From Phorcus lineatus (Eukaryota > Mollusca > Gastropoda > Trochida > Trochidae): a stretch of DNA of 64,000 nt. Below are positions 1 through 10,690 of this stretch, in pieces. How positions within the stretch are numbered: position 1 is the first letter of the stretch; each line of letters begins with the position of its first letter. The translations under genes were made by a program, and so were the position numbers. Below the pieces are notes generated by a model. It was given only the letters and a program-made list of their open reading frames with translations, made no database searches and had not been told where the DNA came from. Where the stretch lies: contig OV121094.1 of the NCBI GenBank assembly GCA_921293015.1, positions 8,794,764 to 8,858,763 of the forward strand, in the 5' to 3' direction.

Positions 1-10
1 ACAAACTATG

Positions 11-262
11 TTAACTATTGCTTTATCATATACTATGAAACAAGGTTACAGTTAACTTTAACCTTGTCATACACTGTGATACATTGTCATACACATTCAC
101 CATGTTAACAATTACCTTGCCATACATTGCGATAAATTGTCATACTCTTTAACCATCTTTATTATTACCCTGTCATACATTGTGTTACATTGTGTTCATA
201 TTAACTATGTTAACGATTACCTCGCCATACATTGTTTTACATCATGTCAATCTTATTGGTCG
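11..262. repeat. Minisatellite, ~53-bp unit, five degenerate copies
   Basis: Units begin with TTAAC or a variant at about 11, 52, 105, 158 and 210, giving a period of 52-53 bp for the last four. Each contains a CATACATTG-like core and usually ends near ACCATG or ACTATG. The array may continue to the left of the window. No coding potential is seen. Confidence 0.7.
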
Positions 263-439
263 TCAATTTTGTTACGCCAAATGCCAATTGTTGACATAAC
301 GTGTTAAGAATGAAATACCATAACTTTTTTTCATTTTACGAATCAGAGCCGCAATTTCAATACTTTCTTGTAGATAGTGTAATAATTGACCTTTGACTGA
401 AATCTTCTAACATTATCGTTACATATTTTGTTAAATAGA

Positions 440-1560
440 TAGATAGTTTGATAGATAGATATAGGCGTCTCTCCCAATATTGTTAACTCTATACAGTCAA
501 TTTATGCACCAGTTAAGGCTTTTGTGAGAGTTTTAAATTTATCAGGTATTTTCTCTTGTCAACGTGGCATCCGACAGGGTTGTGTTCTCATCCCTATGTT
601 ATTACCGATTTTCTCAACGAATTGGCTGTTGAACAAAGTTAACGTCCAGGTACTCAGTTACACCCGGTGTCATTAAGTTATATCTCATACTTTTTTCTGA
701 CATCTTAGCAATTGTATCTGATACTATTGAAGGATTACAGAAGTGTGTTGAAGTTTTGGTAAGTTTTGTTTAGAATATGTTTTTTTCAGAAAGGTGGATC
801 TCTATCAAAACGGGAAAGACGATTTATAATGGTATAGGGAATTAGAATATATATCATCATATTAATATCTAGGTGCAATTCTTTCAAGGGGTCTATAATG
901 GTCTTATAATTTTTTCTATGCAGATCTACAGGGCGAAAAGTTTTTGTTTTATATTCTTGAGATATTAAGTACACTTAGTGATTTGACTCATGAACTATAC
1001 TCAAAAATATTTGATAGGAACATTGCTCCCATTTTGCTTTGTGGTTCCGAAGTCTTGGGATTCTTATTTATATATCTATCTATTGTTTTATATTTTTATT
1101 TTTTTTTTGCTTGCAAACGGTTCTTACGCGTTAATATTTCGACATCAAATAACACTGCATGAGGTGAATGTGGACGCTATCCCCTCTATAGCTTTGCATA
1201 CAAAAGAGCAATAAAGTACTGGCTAAAACTATTGCGTGTGTCTGATAACCGTCATCACAACAGGTGTTACTGTATAATATTAAAGGCTTTAGATAAAGAA
1301 AAAGTTAGTTCGGATTATAAGTGTCGGGATTTGTTGTACAGTTTAGGCTTTGGGTTTTTTGGGGATAAGACGTTTTTTGTCTTCCTGCGTCATTTTTATC
1401 TTTGTGTTTGTGAGTCGACTAGCATACACGTACAAACTGTTTATAGTTCGCTTCAAATTGGCACACAAACTACAACGTATTCTCTCATATAGCTATCGTT
1501 CACCAAGGAAGTATACCTAAGTGCAGTTAATATTAAGAAATTAAGAGTAGGTCTTATGTA
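440..1560 (+). pseudogene. Degenerate LINE reverse transcriptase fragment
   Basis: Conceptual translation in shifting frames gives the RT motif-B-like string RGIRQGCVL near 560-590, then FLNELAVE in another frame near 610-640. A motif-C/downstream-like stretch DILAIVSDT follows near 700. Further on, SDLTHELYSKIFDRNIAPILL (985-1045, possibly RT thumb) and SDNRHHNRCYCI (1235-1270) look like the C-terminal part of non-LTR polymerases. Stops and frameshifts throughout show it is dead and 5'-truncated. The clade cannot be fixed from this remnant. Confidence 0.7.
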
Positions 1561-1892
1561 TTGAAACCGGAAGGCATTCTAAGCTTGCTAGAAACGATAG
1601 ACTGTGTTTGCATTGAGATTAAGGTTATATCAAGTATGAATATCCTTGTGTGTTCCAGATTTTAACAACTCCGCTCGTACCACTTACCTAAAATATTTTG
1701 TACAAATCAAAATAAACTAAAATTAGATCCCTCATGTGAACATTAGATTGTAAACTTATCGATAACTTGGCATGCTTTAACTATTTTGCAATGTATAATA
1801 TTTGTTATAGCTGATCATGCTTACTGTACACATCCGTCTGGTTATATACAATGTCAAACCGATGGCATACACCCAAGTGAAACAGAATTGAA

Positions 1893-1969
1893 TACACATA
1901 CACACAACACACACACGCACGCACACACACACACACACCCACACCCACCCACGCACACCCACCCACGCG

Positions 1970-2048
<79 letters not shown>
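1893..2048. repeat. Compound microsatellite (CA)n then (TA)n
   Basis: About 100 bp of CA/CCCA-rich repeat pass directly into about 57 bp of TA repeat. Long dipeptide-repeat reading frames across it on both strands are artefacts of the repeat. Confidence 0.95.
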
Positions 2049-2052
<4 letters not shown>

Positions 2053-2233
2053 AGACAAAAAAAGGACACATAGCCAACATTACTCAAACATGTTTCATTG
2101 ATATCTTCAAGGGGTCTTACAAAAACCTGTTATGATGTTAGGATGTCACGACATGATTGACAGAATCAATGACACTATCAATGAAACATGTTGGAGTAAT
2201 TTTGTCAGTGTGCAATTTTTTGTCTTTGAATAT
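2046..2233. repeat. Foldback (inverted-repeat) element next to microsatellites
   Basis: The arm at 2046-2102 (starting ATTCAAAGACAAAAAA) pairs with the arm at 2177-2233 (ending TTTTTTGTCTTTGAATAT), about 57 bp each around a ~74-bp loop. The inner 23 bp match with a single mismatch. The left arm abuts (TA)n, and the right side leads into a (CT)n(TA)n tract. This suggests a MITE or part of a larger retroelement terminus with embedded microsatellites. Confidence 0.7.
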
Positions 2234-2263
2234 ATAATACTGTATACTTGTGAACTCTTTTTC

Positions 2264-2268
<5 letters not shown>

Positions 2269-2360
<92 letters not shown>
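2269..2360. repeat. Compound microsatellite (CT)n then (TA)n
   Basis: About 45 bp of CT repeat are followed directly by about 46 bp of TA repeat. It lies between the foldback element and the hammerhead-like motif. Confidence 0.95.
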
Positions 2361-2362
<2 letters not shown>

Positions 2363-2394
2363 TTTAAAAATAACAAACTGAAGATTGGTCTTCA

Positions 2395-2449
2395 TATAAG
2401 TTCATTACCAACCGGTTTCACAACATAGTGATCATCAGGGTAACTTATA
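2395..2449 (-). ncRNA. Hammerhead-ribozyme-like motif (possible small variant type)
   Basis: Read on the minus strand, a stem strand TATAAGTTACC is followed by the hammerhead core CTGATGA. A 12-nt segment leads to GAAA, then the palindromic CCGG, then GGTAATGAACTTATA, which pairs back with the first strand across a small bulge. This order (stem I, CUGAUGA, stem II, GAAA, very short stem III, stem I) resembles the reduced hammerheads known from Penelope-like retroelements, which act as dimers. Against this, stem II is weak: the only good pairing (TCAC with GTGA) uses the G and A of GAAA. It may be a decayed ribozyme or a chance resemblance in a repeat terminus. Confidence 0.35.
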
Positions 2450-3915
2450 CATTGTGTTGCTAATAGTATAGCGTTATAGTATAGTTATATATATGCTTTA
2501 TCTATTTTGCGATGTATAATATTTATTATAGCTGATCATGCAAAAAGGGCGCTAGATAAACACGAATATATTAATCACTTAAGTTATAGAATAAAAAGTA
2601 ACGCAGTAAGTTACCTTCCATCATATCATGGTCACATGGCATCGCAGGAAGGTCACATTGAATCATGTGAGAGTGAGGTCAAGGATCGGTGAACCCATGT
2701 GACCTGACTCACATAAGTCACAGAACAAAATTTTATTCCTGGTTTTCTTTCGGTTTCTATTTTTACCAAACTGCATTGGAGCGCATTTTGACATTACTTA
2801 AGTTTCATCTCTTTTAATACCGTTTATATTTCCCCACAAGGTATAACTTGCGCTTGTCTCACTCATTGGCTAATTTAACCCTTGCAATTTCTCCAAAATA
2901 TCTCTTTGTTAGAGTTTTAAACTGCTGCGGCTGAACTTCCAGAATATCATGATGGTTGTAGATTATCGACAAAACGGGCGCTGCAATCGAATGATAGAAT
3001 TTGGTGCAAAGAATCAAGTTCTAAATTGGCCAGTGATGAAGATTGGTGTGGGTTATTCGTTGCGAGAGGAAGTTAGCCTTCAATACAGTGTGGATGTTAG
3101 GAAATAGGGTGGGGTAAAAGGGCGTGGTTTTAGATTGGGGTTATGAATGGAGTTATTCGTGTACGGAAAGGTACAAGAGTGGGTGATTGTAAGATAGGGT
3201 GGGGTATTAAGAACTGTTTTCAGAGATAGTCATATTGCGGGAATGTAAGATCTGAGGAGGTTCAACGGTTGAAATTCGGATCATTTGAGAAATATCCTTA
3301 AGTAACTGGCATGTGTTACGAAATAAATTTGGAATAGAAGAATGTCCCCAGTCAAACCAGCAAAATATAACAAGACAATTGTATATTAATTACAATTTAA
3401 TCAATCAAATAATAAGCAAAGTATTTAAGATTACAATATCGAGCTAATACAAATAATTATACAATATCAAAATGAGTCACACTAATTAGCTAAATAAATA
3501 TATTCACCAGTCCTCAAGAATCACACAGTTGATAAGTGTAGAAAGCAGTCAGTGGGTCTTGATAGGAGATAGATGAATCCGGCTTGTAAAGGTATCCAAA
3601 AATCAGTGGCACGGCAGATGATTGCAAAGTTGATTGTAAGAAGCAAGATGATTAAGAGTTATAATGCCAGCCTATATATAGGTTAGATACCTTCCAGAAT
3701 GTTCTTTAAACTTCCTTGAAAATATCCAATCAGAAATGTACAACTCAAGCAATCAAGAAATAATTAGAACATTCTAGAAATAGAAGTTTGTAGTAACTGC
3801 CAGCTTAGACTATCAAAACAATTGTAAGTGTGTGTGACCCACTAAACAATATAACAATGTTACATAATGTTACACTCTTAAACAATCAATACTCATAACA
3901 CATGTTTATTTACAG
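2450..3915. other. Non-coding stretch upstream of the transporter exons
   Basis: A 33-bp sequence containing TATAGCTGATCATGC at 2509-2541 repeats one at 1789-1822. The part at about 3310-3890 is distinctly A/T-rich with a TATATATAGG-type box at about 3670 and could be a solo terminal repeat of a mobile element, but no flanking duplication was established. No convincing exon is seen here, although earlier exons of the transporter gene must lie in this stretch or to the left of the window. Confidence 0.4.
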
Positions 3916-6900
3916 GAATCAGTGCCCGTCGCTTGGGATGTGTTGTTATCGTCCTCATCGGTGTATTCATCAGTCTGGAACCCCAGATTTGGGGATTGAA
4001 GGGGAGCGGCGTTACTGGGGAAGGGGGTTCGTCGGGAGTGGCTGGCGTTATCTGGCCCCTGGTCTTTGCGATCGGCTTCCTTCCTCTCGGTATCAGCAAC
4101 GTCATCAGCGAGCGGGAGCTTCAGGGTCAGGTAAAACTCAATGTGTTTTTGTTAAAAATAGCTATAGGGAATATAACGTACTGTCCTAAAAGTGGTGGTG
4201 ATTATGATTATGATGTGAATTATTGTGATGATGATGATCACGATGACAATTGTGATGATCATGATACTGATTGATTATTGAAATTGGGGTTACGCTGAAG
4301 GAAAGTAATAATGATTGTAAAAATTATAAGTATGTTTGTGAAAATAATTGCTTGTATATGATGTTAATTTTCATTCCATGACGATGAAATTTCTTTGTAT
4401 CGTCATTATCATCGTCGTCAACATTACCATAGTCCTAATTGCAATAGTCATCATCGTCAACATCATCATGTATAACCGTCAACCATACTGAACTTAACCC
4501 GATTCTCGTCAGAAATGTAAACCCTCCTCCTAGGTGCATTGTTCCTACAAAGACGTTGATTATGCTTAACAATTCCTGCTGCTATAAGAGCTGGTGGTAG
4601 TTCGAACCGCTTGGTATATCTCCCCGCCCTGTTTCCTGCAGCTTTCAGTCGATTCTTGAGGGAGAAGACTCTCCTCATTAACCGCTGTTTCATCACAAAT
4701 ATGCTTGATCGGCTCAACACGGCTCTATCCGGTCGTATCTTTATCTTATGTGGTTTTCTGGGTCTAGGAAGACCTTTAACATATGATTTTAAACCTGACT
4801 TCAATCGAACACGTTTGGAAATAATGGAATACTTACGCCCTATCTTATGTCCAGTTTTTATGAGGGAAATCTCTTAATTTCTCATGCCAATAATTTGCTA
4901 GTGTGCTAGTTTTGCATCATAAATTACCCATTGTATATATCATGTGGTTTTTAAATTCCAGTCCGACTCGTTGACCTTTGTCATGTGGACCTCGGCGTTT
5001 CAAGTCCTGACCATTCTGGCTTTGTTCTGGGTAGACCTTATACCCCAATTCGGGCGGGTAAGTGATGCATATTTACACGATTATTGAAATCATATATAAT
5101 TATGTGTTCATTTGGGATAGTGGCTGTCGTGCCTAATGCATTTTGGTTTTTATAATGATTATAAGGCCATTGCGTGTTTCAATATTATTGTGATAATATT
5201 TAAACAATATGCATTAGTTGTATTTATTCTATGTGCGCTAGTGCCTTTAAGCAGCAGGGCGCGTTTACAGTATATGATATATTTAACATAATATTGACAC
5301 TATATAACAAAATAAACATTTAATAAAGATTCGTTTTTTCACCGGCAATCATGTAATCAAAAAACGTAATTTGTCAGTGTAGTATATATGTTCACATGGC
5401 CAGAATATTGTAAAATTGTTTTTACAGTCATTTTCATAGTTCGATAGATTAGATTTGAAATTTTTTCAGACATTCTTACACTATTTACAAAATATTTTAT
5501 GCTTATATCGCGCTATATATTAACAAAGGTTAGGAAATCAGAAGACGCGTTCTGTATTCTCCGTATAAAAATATCAGTGTATCCATATCTCCCTCAAGAA
5601 TCGACTGAAAGCTGCAGGAAATAGGGCGAAGAGATATACCAAGCGTTTCGAACTAACATACAGCAGCACGATTTGTCAGTCGTAAACCTAAGCACTCGGG
5701 GGCACGCATTTAACAACTCACTAAGAGCCTCCTTAGACTAAGATGATCGTTATGTTATAATCATGGTGTAGGTAAGCCTTAGCACTAAGGGTGCTTTGTG
5801 AAAAAAGGGCCAAAGCTCCGCTTAAACTTAGTAGAGCAATGGACAGCTCTGCAGGATCTGAATACACAAAACGCGCTCTGCTGCTCTAGCGCAGACCGAA
5901 TAAATAAACTAATGCAAACTAATTCAATTATAATGAAAATCTCACGATATCACTAACGTTCCGCACATAGCTAATCTACGAAAAAAGTTATTGTAAAGGT
6001 TATAAAATTAATTCTAAAAGACCGGTAGTATTTGATACTACAAAGTCGGAAATATTCACATTTTAAAGCCTGAAAAGCAAAAACGACAGCCCCTATATTT
6101 ACATGTATTCAAACAACAATGCTGCTACTATGTTTTTGCCATCGCAATGTTGCCTTAATAAACATTATTTCATCATTTGGTAAATTCAAAAGCTGCACAC
6201 ATTACTATAGTTCAGCTGTTTTCAACAGTCTATCTTTGTTTCATTTTGTGCAAAGCCTACGTTGATTTACTTATATACCATAACTTTAACTCTTAACTTT
6301 TTAATTATTGATTGGAGGTCAGTTGTAAATAATCATTGCACAGATAGAGAGTAAAAGTAAATACCTAAGTCCTCATGAACCATAAAATATCCAATGTGAA
6401 CGCCGAAAGGTAGGTGGATTCAAGGGCGACGTTGACAAAAATGACCTATATACGCCCGGCATTAAAAAAAGTAGTTAAATTTCATATTCTATCATATTTG
6501 CCTGTGTTCTTGACAAAATCTAAAAGTGATCTCTGAACAATGCTAAACATTAGATTTTCTCCATTTAAACCACAATGGCCAAGTCTCAAACGAGTGAGAA
6601 TGATTTCTTTTCTTCGATTTTGTCGTCAGAGTTTGATATGATTCCTAAACATTGGGCATGAACTGTACATATGCCTGGCAGTGCTGCCACAATCCCAGTC
6701 ATTTTGTCTCTGTTCATCAATTGCCTTATTTATGGTGGAATAGGTGTCTTTGGGAATTCAAGATATCGTCAATATCAATTTGACATTTGGTTAGTGATGA
6801 CTTGGCAATATGATCAACCTTCTCGTTTCCAACCAGTCCAACATGAGCAGGAACCCAGACTATATCACAGCTTATATAAGTTTCATCAAAAATTTTGTTA

Positions 6901-7794
6901 AGATGTAAAATGTCATATAAGATGTCACTGCGTTGCCCATATACACCTGACTGTATAATTTGGACTTCTGTCAAGGAATCTGTAAATACAATTGATTCGT
7001 GTTTATGTTTTTCACCCAAACTAATGCTTGATAAATAGCAGTTAATTCTGCAGCAAATACTGATGTAATTATGATCTTGTAGTCTGAAAGTTTTCTTTAC
7101 TCCTAAAGATGGGATATAGAAAGCAGCGCCCACATGTCCTGATGCTGGATCTTTTGAGGCATCTGTATAGATATTGGTGAATCCAAAGTAATTTGTCCCT
7201 ATAAAATCTTCTGCTATTGCTTTGATGATGTTAGGGCTCATTTGTTACGTCGCCTAGTGAAACATAAAGGAGTTATCCACTCATAGATCTCTGTTCTCTC
7301 AAAAGGAGAAGGCTTGATGTACATAATAACTTCATTCAATGTATCATGTAATCGTTTCGTCCTCTTCCTTCTAGGCACATTCTATCGGCGACTTCGGAGG
7401 GAGTCTCCGCAGAGGTTTACACTGCTGCTTCAGCACTTCCGCTTCCTGTGATGGACTTCCGGGCAAGGCATGGCTATTCATCATTGGCTACTGCCTCTCA
7501 AACCTATTCCAGTTTCTCTTAATCGAATACGCTGAAGGTGCCGTGTACGCAGTGGTGGTACAGTCAATGGTGGCGCCACTGGCGACCCTTTTCATGATGC
7601 TTTTCGGTATAAACGAGGAGAAGAGTTTTTACTGGGACCCTCAATTCAACATAACGACTGCTTTCACTCTGGTAGGACTTGTAATCATTGTACCGGCAGT
7701 CTTTGTGTATAAATACTTCAGTGGTCAAGACAAGAGGTTAAGCGAGGAAGAGAGAATAAGCGAAGAGTCAACACCGTATGCTAAACTAAGTTGA
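3916..7794 (+). CDS. CRT-like (chloroquine-resistance-transporter-like) membrane transporter, C-terminal three exons
   Basis: Exons are 3916-4130 (after TTTACAG, donor GTAAAA), 4962-5057 (after TTCCAG, donor GTAAGT) and 7375-7794 (after CTTCTAG, stop TGA). The frame is continuous, with phase-0 junctions at both introns; the first exon starts mid-codon. The translation has hydrophobic segments typical of the drug/metabolite transporter superfamily. Landmarks are FISLEPQIW in the first exon, a loop before the second exon, a cysteine-containing lumenal loop (CC, then C about 10 residues on), and then the KAWLF, NLFQFLLIEYAEG and QSMVAPLATLFMMLFG helices. This order and the cysteine loop match the end of the CRT-like family, which moves amino acids, peptides or thiols across endolysosomal or plastid membranes. 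The acidic cytosolic tail ends YAKLS. The N-terminal half is missing from the window. The substrate in this animal is unknown. An AATAAA at 8333 could end its mRNA. Confidence 0.8.
4466..4804 (-). pseudogene. Tc1/mariner-like transposase fragment in a transporter intron
   Basis: The 112-residue minus-strand frame contains the Tc1-type linker sequence (NRLKAAGNRAGR) and the segment around the first catalytic aspartate (RVYISDENRVKFSMVDG, compare the usual LFTDESRF...DGR). The remaining catalytic regions are absent, so this is a truncated relic lying antisense in the first visible intron of the CRT-like gene. Confidence 0.6.
5588..5670 (+). pseudogene. Second Tc1/mariner-like fragment, inverted relative to the first
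   Basis: This ~80-bp sequence is the reverse complement of about 4574-4668 with few changes and encodes the same NRLKAAGNRA-type segment, here as ESTESCRK-frame debris. It lies in the second visible intron. The two fragments form an inverted pair about 0.9 kb apart. Confidence 0.55.
5671..6565. other. Intron sequence without recognisable gene
   Basis: At 5675-5815 there is a segment with internal near-palindromes around CACTAAG and CTTAG that resembles common small foldback repeats, but no clear ends were found. The rest is AT-rich intron DNA with nothing recognised. Confidence 0.4.
6566..7330 (-). pseudogene. LINE relic with RNase H domain, antisense in the transporter intron
   Basis: The minus-strand frame 7241-6726 (171 residues) is a ribonuclease H domain. 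It shows IYTDASKDP with the first aspartate, GHVGAAFYIP, VFTDSLTEVQ with the next aspartate, and WVPAHVGLVGNEKVDHIAK with the terminal histidine/aspartate region. Such domains follow the reverse transcriptase in I-superfamily LINEs. Debris of the polymerase tail continues to about 6570 and of the preceding part to about 7330. The polymerase itself is absent, so this is a truncated copy. It sits just upstream of the last transporter exon. Confidence 0.75.
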
Positions 7795-9381
7795 TTTACA
7801 ACATAATTCATGGCAAGGCCTCCAATTCGTACTTACTTACATACTTAGTTGTTGGATTTAACAATCACTTCCAACTTAAATGATTTCGAAAAATAACCCT
7901 TATACTCGCGCTCATATCGTTACATCAGAATTTTCGGATCTGGAGCTCCTATAAAAAACCTAAAAACTTTGAAGAATGTACTCAAATTGACAATCGAGGC
8001 ATCTAGGGGTGCTTTGCATCCATAGCGCATTCAGTCCACTTAGCTGGAAAAATGAGTACATGAAAAACGGTACAACGTACAGTGTGGCAATTTCGACGTA
8101 AACTAATCGCCATCAGGAACGCTAGCTATTTTTCAACAGACTGACAAACGATTGTTAATATGATATAAATTTGTTTGTGTTTGATAGTTTGTTTTTTTTT
8201 AAAACCACAAAAATATGTCTTTTCAGTCATGAGCCTGATGATAGGATGTATCTTGCTTTACGGTCGTCGTGTTTTGAAGCCATTTACATTAAAATAACAT
8301 CTCTAACTTATACACGTTCATTGTGCCAATCTAATAAACTCATCTGGAATTAATTGCTTCGATGCATCTTTGATAAATGGCGTCACGAAATAAGGAAAAT
8401 GGCCAATTTCGTTCTCATATCTCGCTTTAAAAAGATTTTAAAATGAGGTTTTAAAGGGCGTATTTTTTTGAAAAACTTAATACGATTCAAACAAGGAAAT
8501 TGTGAATGAGTTAGCTTTTAAAGAAATGGTGTAACTATTTGTTAGTCATATTTTCTTCCATTGATTGAAATAAGACTTGTTTTTAATATCTATTAAAATG
8601 TACATGAAAATGGGATTGTCGGATTGATATTTTGAAATTATTTGGGGAGATAATATGTTTTGACACTTTTAAGGGTAATGGTTGCAAACATTTGATTCCT
8701 AATAATTCCAACGTTGCTTTTAGGGAACATTTGCGCATGAAAGGATAGTAATTATCGATCAAAATTAGTTTGCACCCTAGCCTTATAAATTTGCAGGCAT
8801 ATTAACTTAAAGATTCTGTCCCAAAATGACCACTGTTCCTTAGATTCTTGTGAGCAGTATACTCTTCCTAGATACGATGGTCAAACAAGTCATATTAGCT
8901 CATTCAGTTCTTTACAAATTTCCAGGACAATCACGTATCCATTGAGACAAGTTTAACATACATCTACTGTTGCTGAGGATTTATTCAAAGATCTTATCAT
9001 CGTTATTCCTCGAATACAACCCCGGGTTCTTTTCGTTCAGCACCTTCTTACCTCTATGTTGTGTTCAAGGTCGAGTTTTATATATGGAATACCTGGTTTG
9101 TATAATGCCAGCATCCCGTGACCCCCCGGGTAATATTCGAGACCGGGTTGTATCAAAGGAAATACGGTAAGTGTCATTGTTTTGTAATTATGATTTGTTT
9201 GTTTATATCAATTTTTTTTTGTATAAATGTCATGTTATTTGACTCTCATCTGTTCAAGAATGAATCAATATTTTATACATTATATTGTATTTGTTTCTCG
9301 CAGAATAGAAGAAAAATATCCATTGGAGATTACACCCACGCTGAAAAAGAGTTCTCTTCACAGTTTCAGGTTTACGTACTT
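7795..9381. other. Probable 3' UTR then intergenic DNA
   Basis: An AATAAA at 8333-8338 lies about 540 bp after the transporter stop codon and may be its poly(A) signal. Beyond it no exon, RNA gene or clear mobile element was recognised. Short reading frames here show no domain. Confidence 0.4.
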
Positions 9382-9747
9382 AAAGGGGCGGTAGCGTGTT
9401 TTTGAAACATTTATTTCATAAGATTGTCCCAGATTAACATTAGATTATTCCAAAAGTATTATTGTCAGAGCTCACTACTCAAGCTTGTCATTTGTAGTCG
9501 TAGAGGAAATAATCAAGGAGAGTATCAAGCGAAAACCACTGGCGGCCATTTTGGTGTACACACCTTTTAATCATTCGACAAAGGCAATAAATTCGCATAG
9601 TTTAAAGGACCATTGTTCGTTCGTTTTAAAACTGCTACTTTCCATGGAAAAAAACCCCAATTGACTTTCAGTTGGAAACATTTATTTTCGTTTTCGCTGG
9701 TTCACTTTAACATTCTTTCTCTAACAAAAGCATGCTTCTATCTCTTT
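9382..9747. mobile_element. MITE-like element, family also at 13.0, 43.8, 59.8 and 61.8 kb
   Basis: The left end AAGGGGCGGTAGCGTGTTTT and the reverse complement of the right end (AAGAGATAGAAGCATGCTTTT) form imperfect terminal inverted repeats, each flanked by TA. The interior string around GGCGGCCATTTTGGTGT and TCAAGCGAAA recurs in other copies in the window. No coding capacity is seen. It is probably a non-autonomous DNA transposon with TA target duplication. Confidence 0.55.
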
Positions 9748-9749
9748 AA

Positions 9750-10039
9750 GATATTGTTCAGTCGTTCGCTTCAAAATAGCAATATGACTTTTACTCGTAC
9801 TAAGTTCTTGTAATAAACTACTTACATTTTCTTGATTTAAACATATTTTATTAATAATGATAAGGATTGGCGTTTTTCAATATTATAAATTTCAAACGTA
9901 AAAGGATGACAGAAACTGACAAATCGTTTTGATAACATGGATATAATATTGAGTAACTTCAAATTGGTAACATTTTGACAAAATGACAGGTCTGAACTTT
10001 TCTCAAACAAAAGAGTACTTGAGCACATGTTGAATGAAT
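9750..10039. other. AT-rich DNA, nothing recognised
   Basis: No exon, RNA gene or repeat was recognised between the MITE and the LINE relic. Confidence 0.4.
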
Positions 10040-10690
10040 TATGTGCTTCTCTGACGAATCAGTTTCTCTCTCTCCTTGTTAAATAGTGAACATTCAAAGA
10101 AGAAATGGTAAGAGTTCTAAACATAATAAACTGACGAATAACTAAACGAAGAGTCAACAGCAAAAAGCCGCGTTAGACAACCCAGTTCATCAGCTCTATC
10201 ATCGGCGTAAAAATAAAGAAAAAAGGGCTAAGTACTGTTCTTGTGGAATACCAGCGTGGAGCATTCGATGCTAAGAAATTGACTCATTATCAACCATGCT
10301 TTGCCTGTGAGTACTTGTATAACTTTTAACCATTCTATCAGCTGTCTTGTAGTACCATATTTCCCAAGGTTTTATAATAAACCATGCTTTCGACACATCA
10401 CAAAACACTACACAGTAATTTTTATTTCTATCTCTAGATTTTTGATCAACTGATGTACAGTTCAATGTCCAGCCTGAAAGCCATATAGATATTTATATAG
10501 AAGTATGTTTCTATTGAAATGAGTAAACAGGTGTTTAAAAACAGCTCTTTAAAAACTTTACCTACAAATGATTAGTGAAATTGGTTTATATTTAGAGGCT
10601 AAAGTAGGAGCCCTTATCTTAAACAGAGGCATAGCATTGGCAACTTTCCATTCCAGTAAATACACACAAGTTTGCAAAGTTTAAATTTTT
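10040..10690 (-). pseudogene. Degenerate LINE reverse transcriptase fragment
   Basis: Minus-strand translation gives, in order, a YKPISL-like motif (about 10590), an AFRL-like stretch (about 10480), and VVFCDVSKAW, which is RT motif A (about 10400). A GIPQEQYLALFSLFL stretch, a decayed motif B (GIPQGSVLGPLLF type), follows near 10230, then LTRLFAVDSSFSYSS, a decayed motif C (FADDTSL type), near 10150. Frameshifts separate the blocks. The order identifies a dead non-LTR polymerase, of the CR1/Jockey-like type judged by motif style. Confidence 0.75.

Noticed and set aside
1777-2080. Open frames of Tyr-Ile, Cys-Val and His-Thr repeats on both strands
   Set aside because: They are translations of the (CA)n and (TA)n microsatellite and have no other coding evidence.
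2132-2428. Open frames of Ser-Leu, Arg-Glu and Tyr-Ile repeats
   Set aside because: They come from the (CT)n(TA)n microsatellite.
3310-3890. Solo LTR
   Set aside because: AT-rich with a TATA-like box, but no TG...CA ends with a target-site duplication could be shown.
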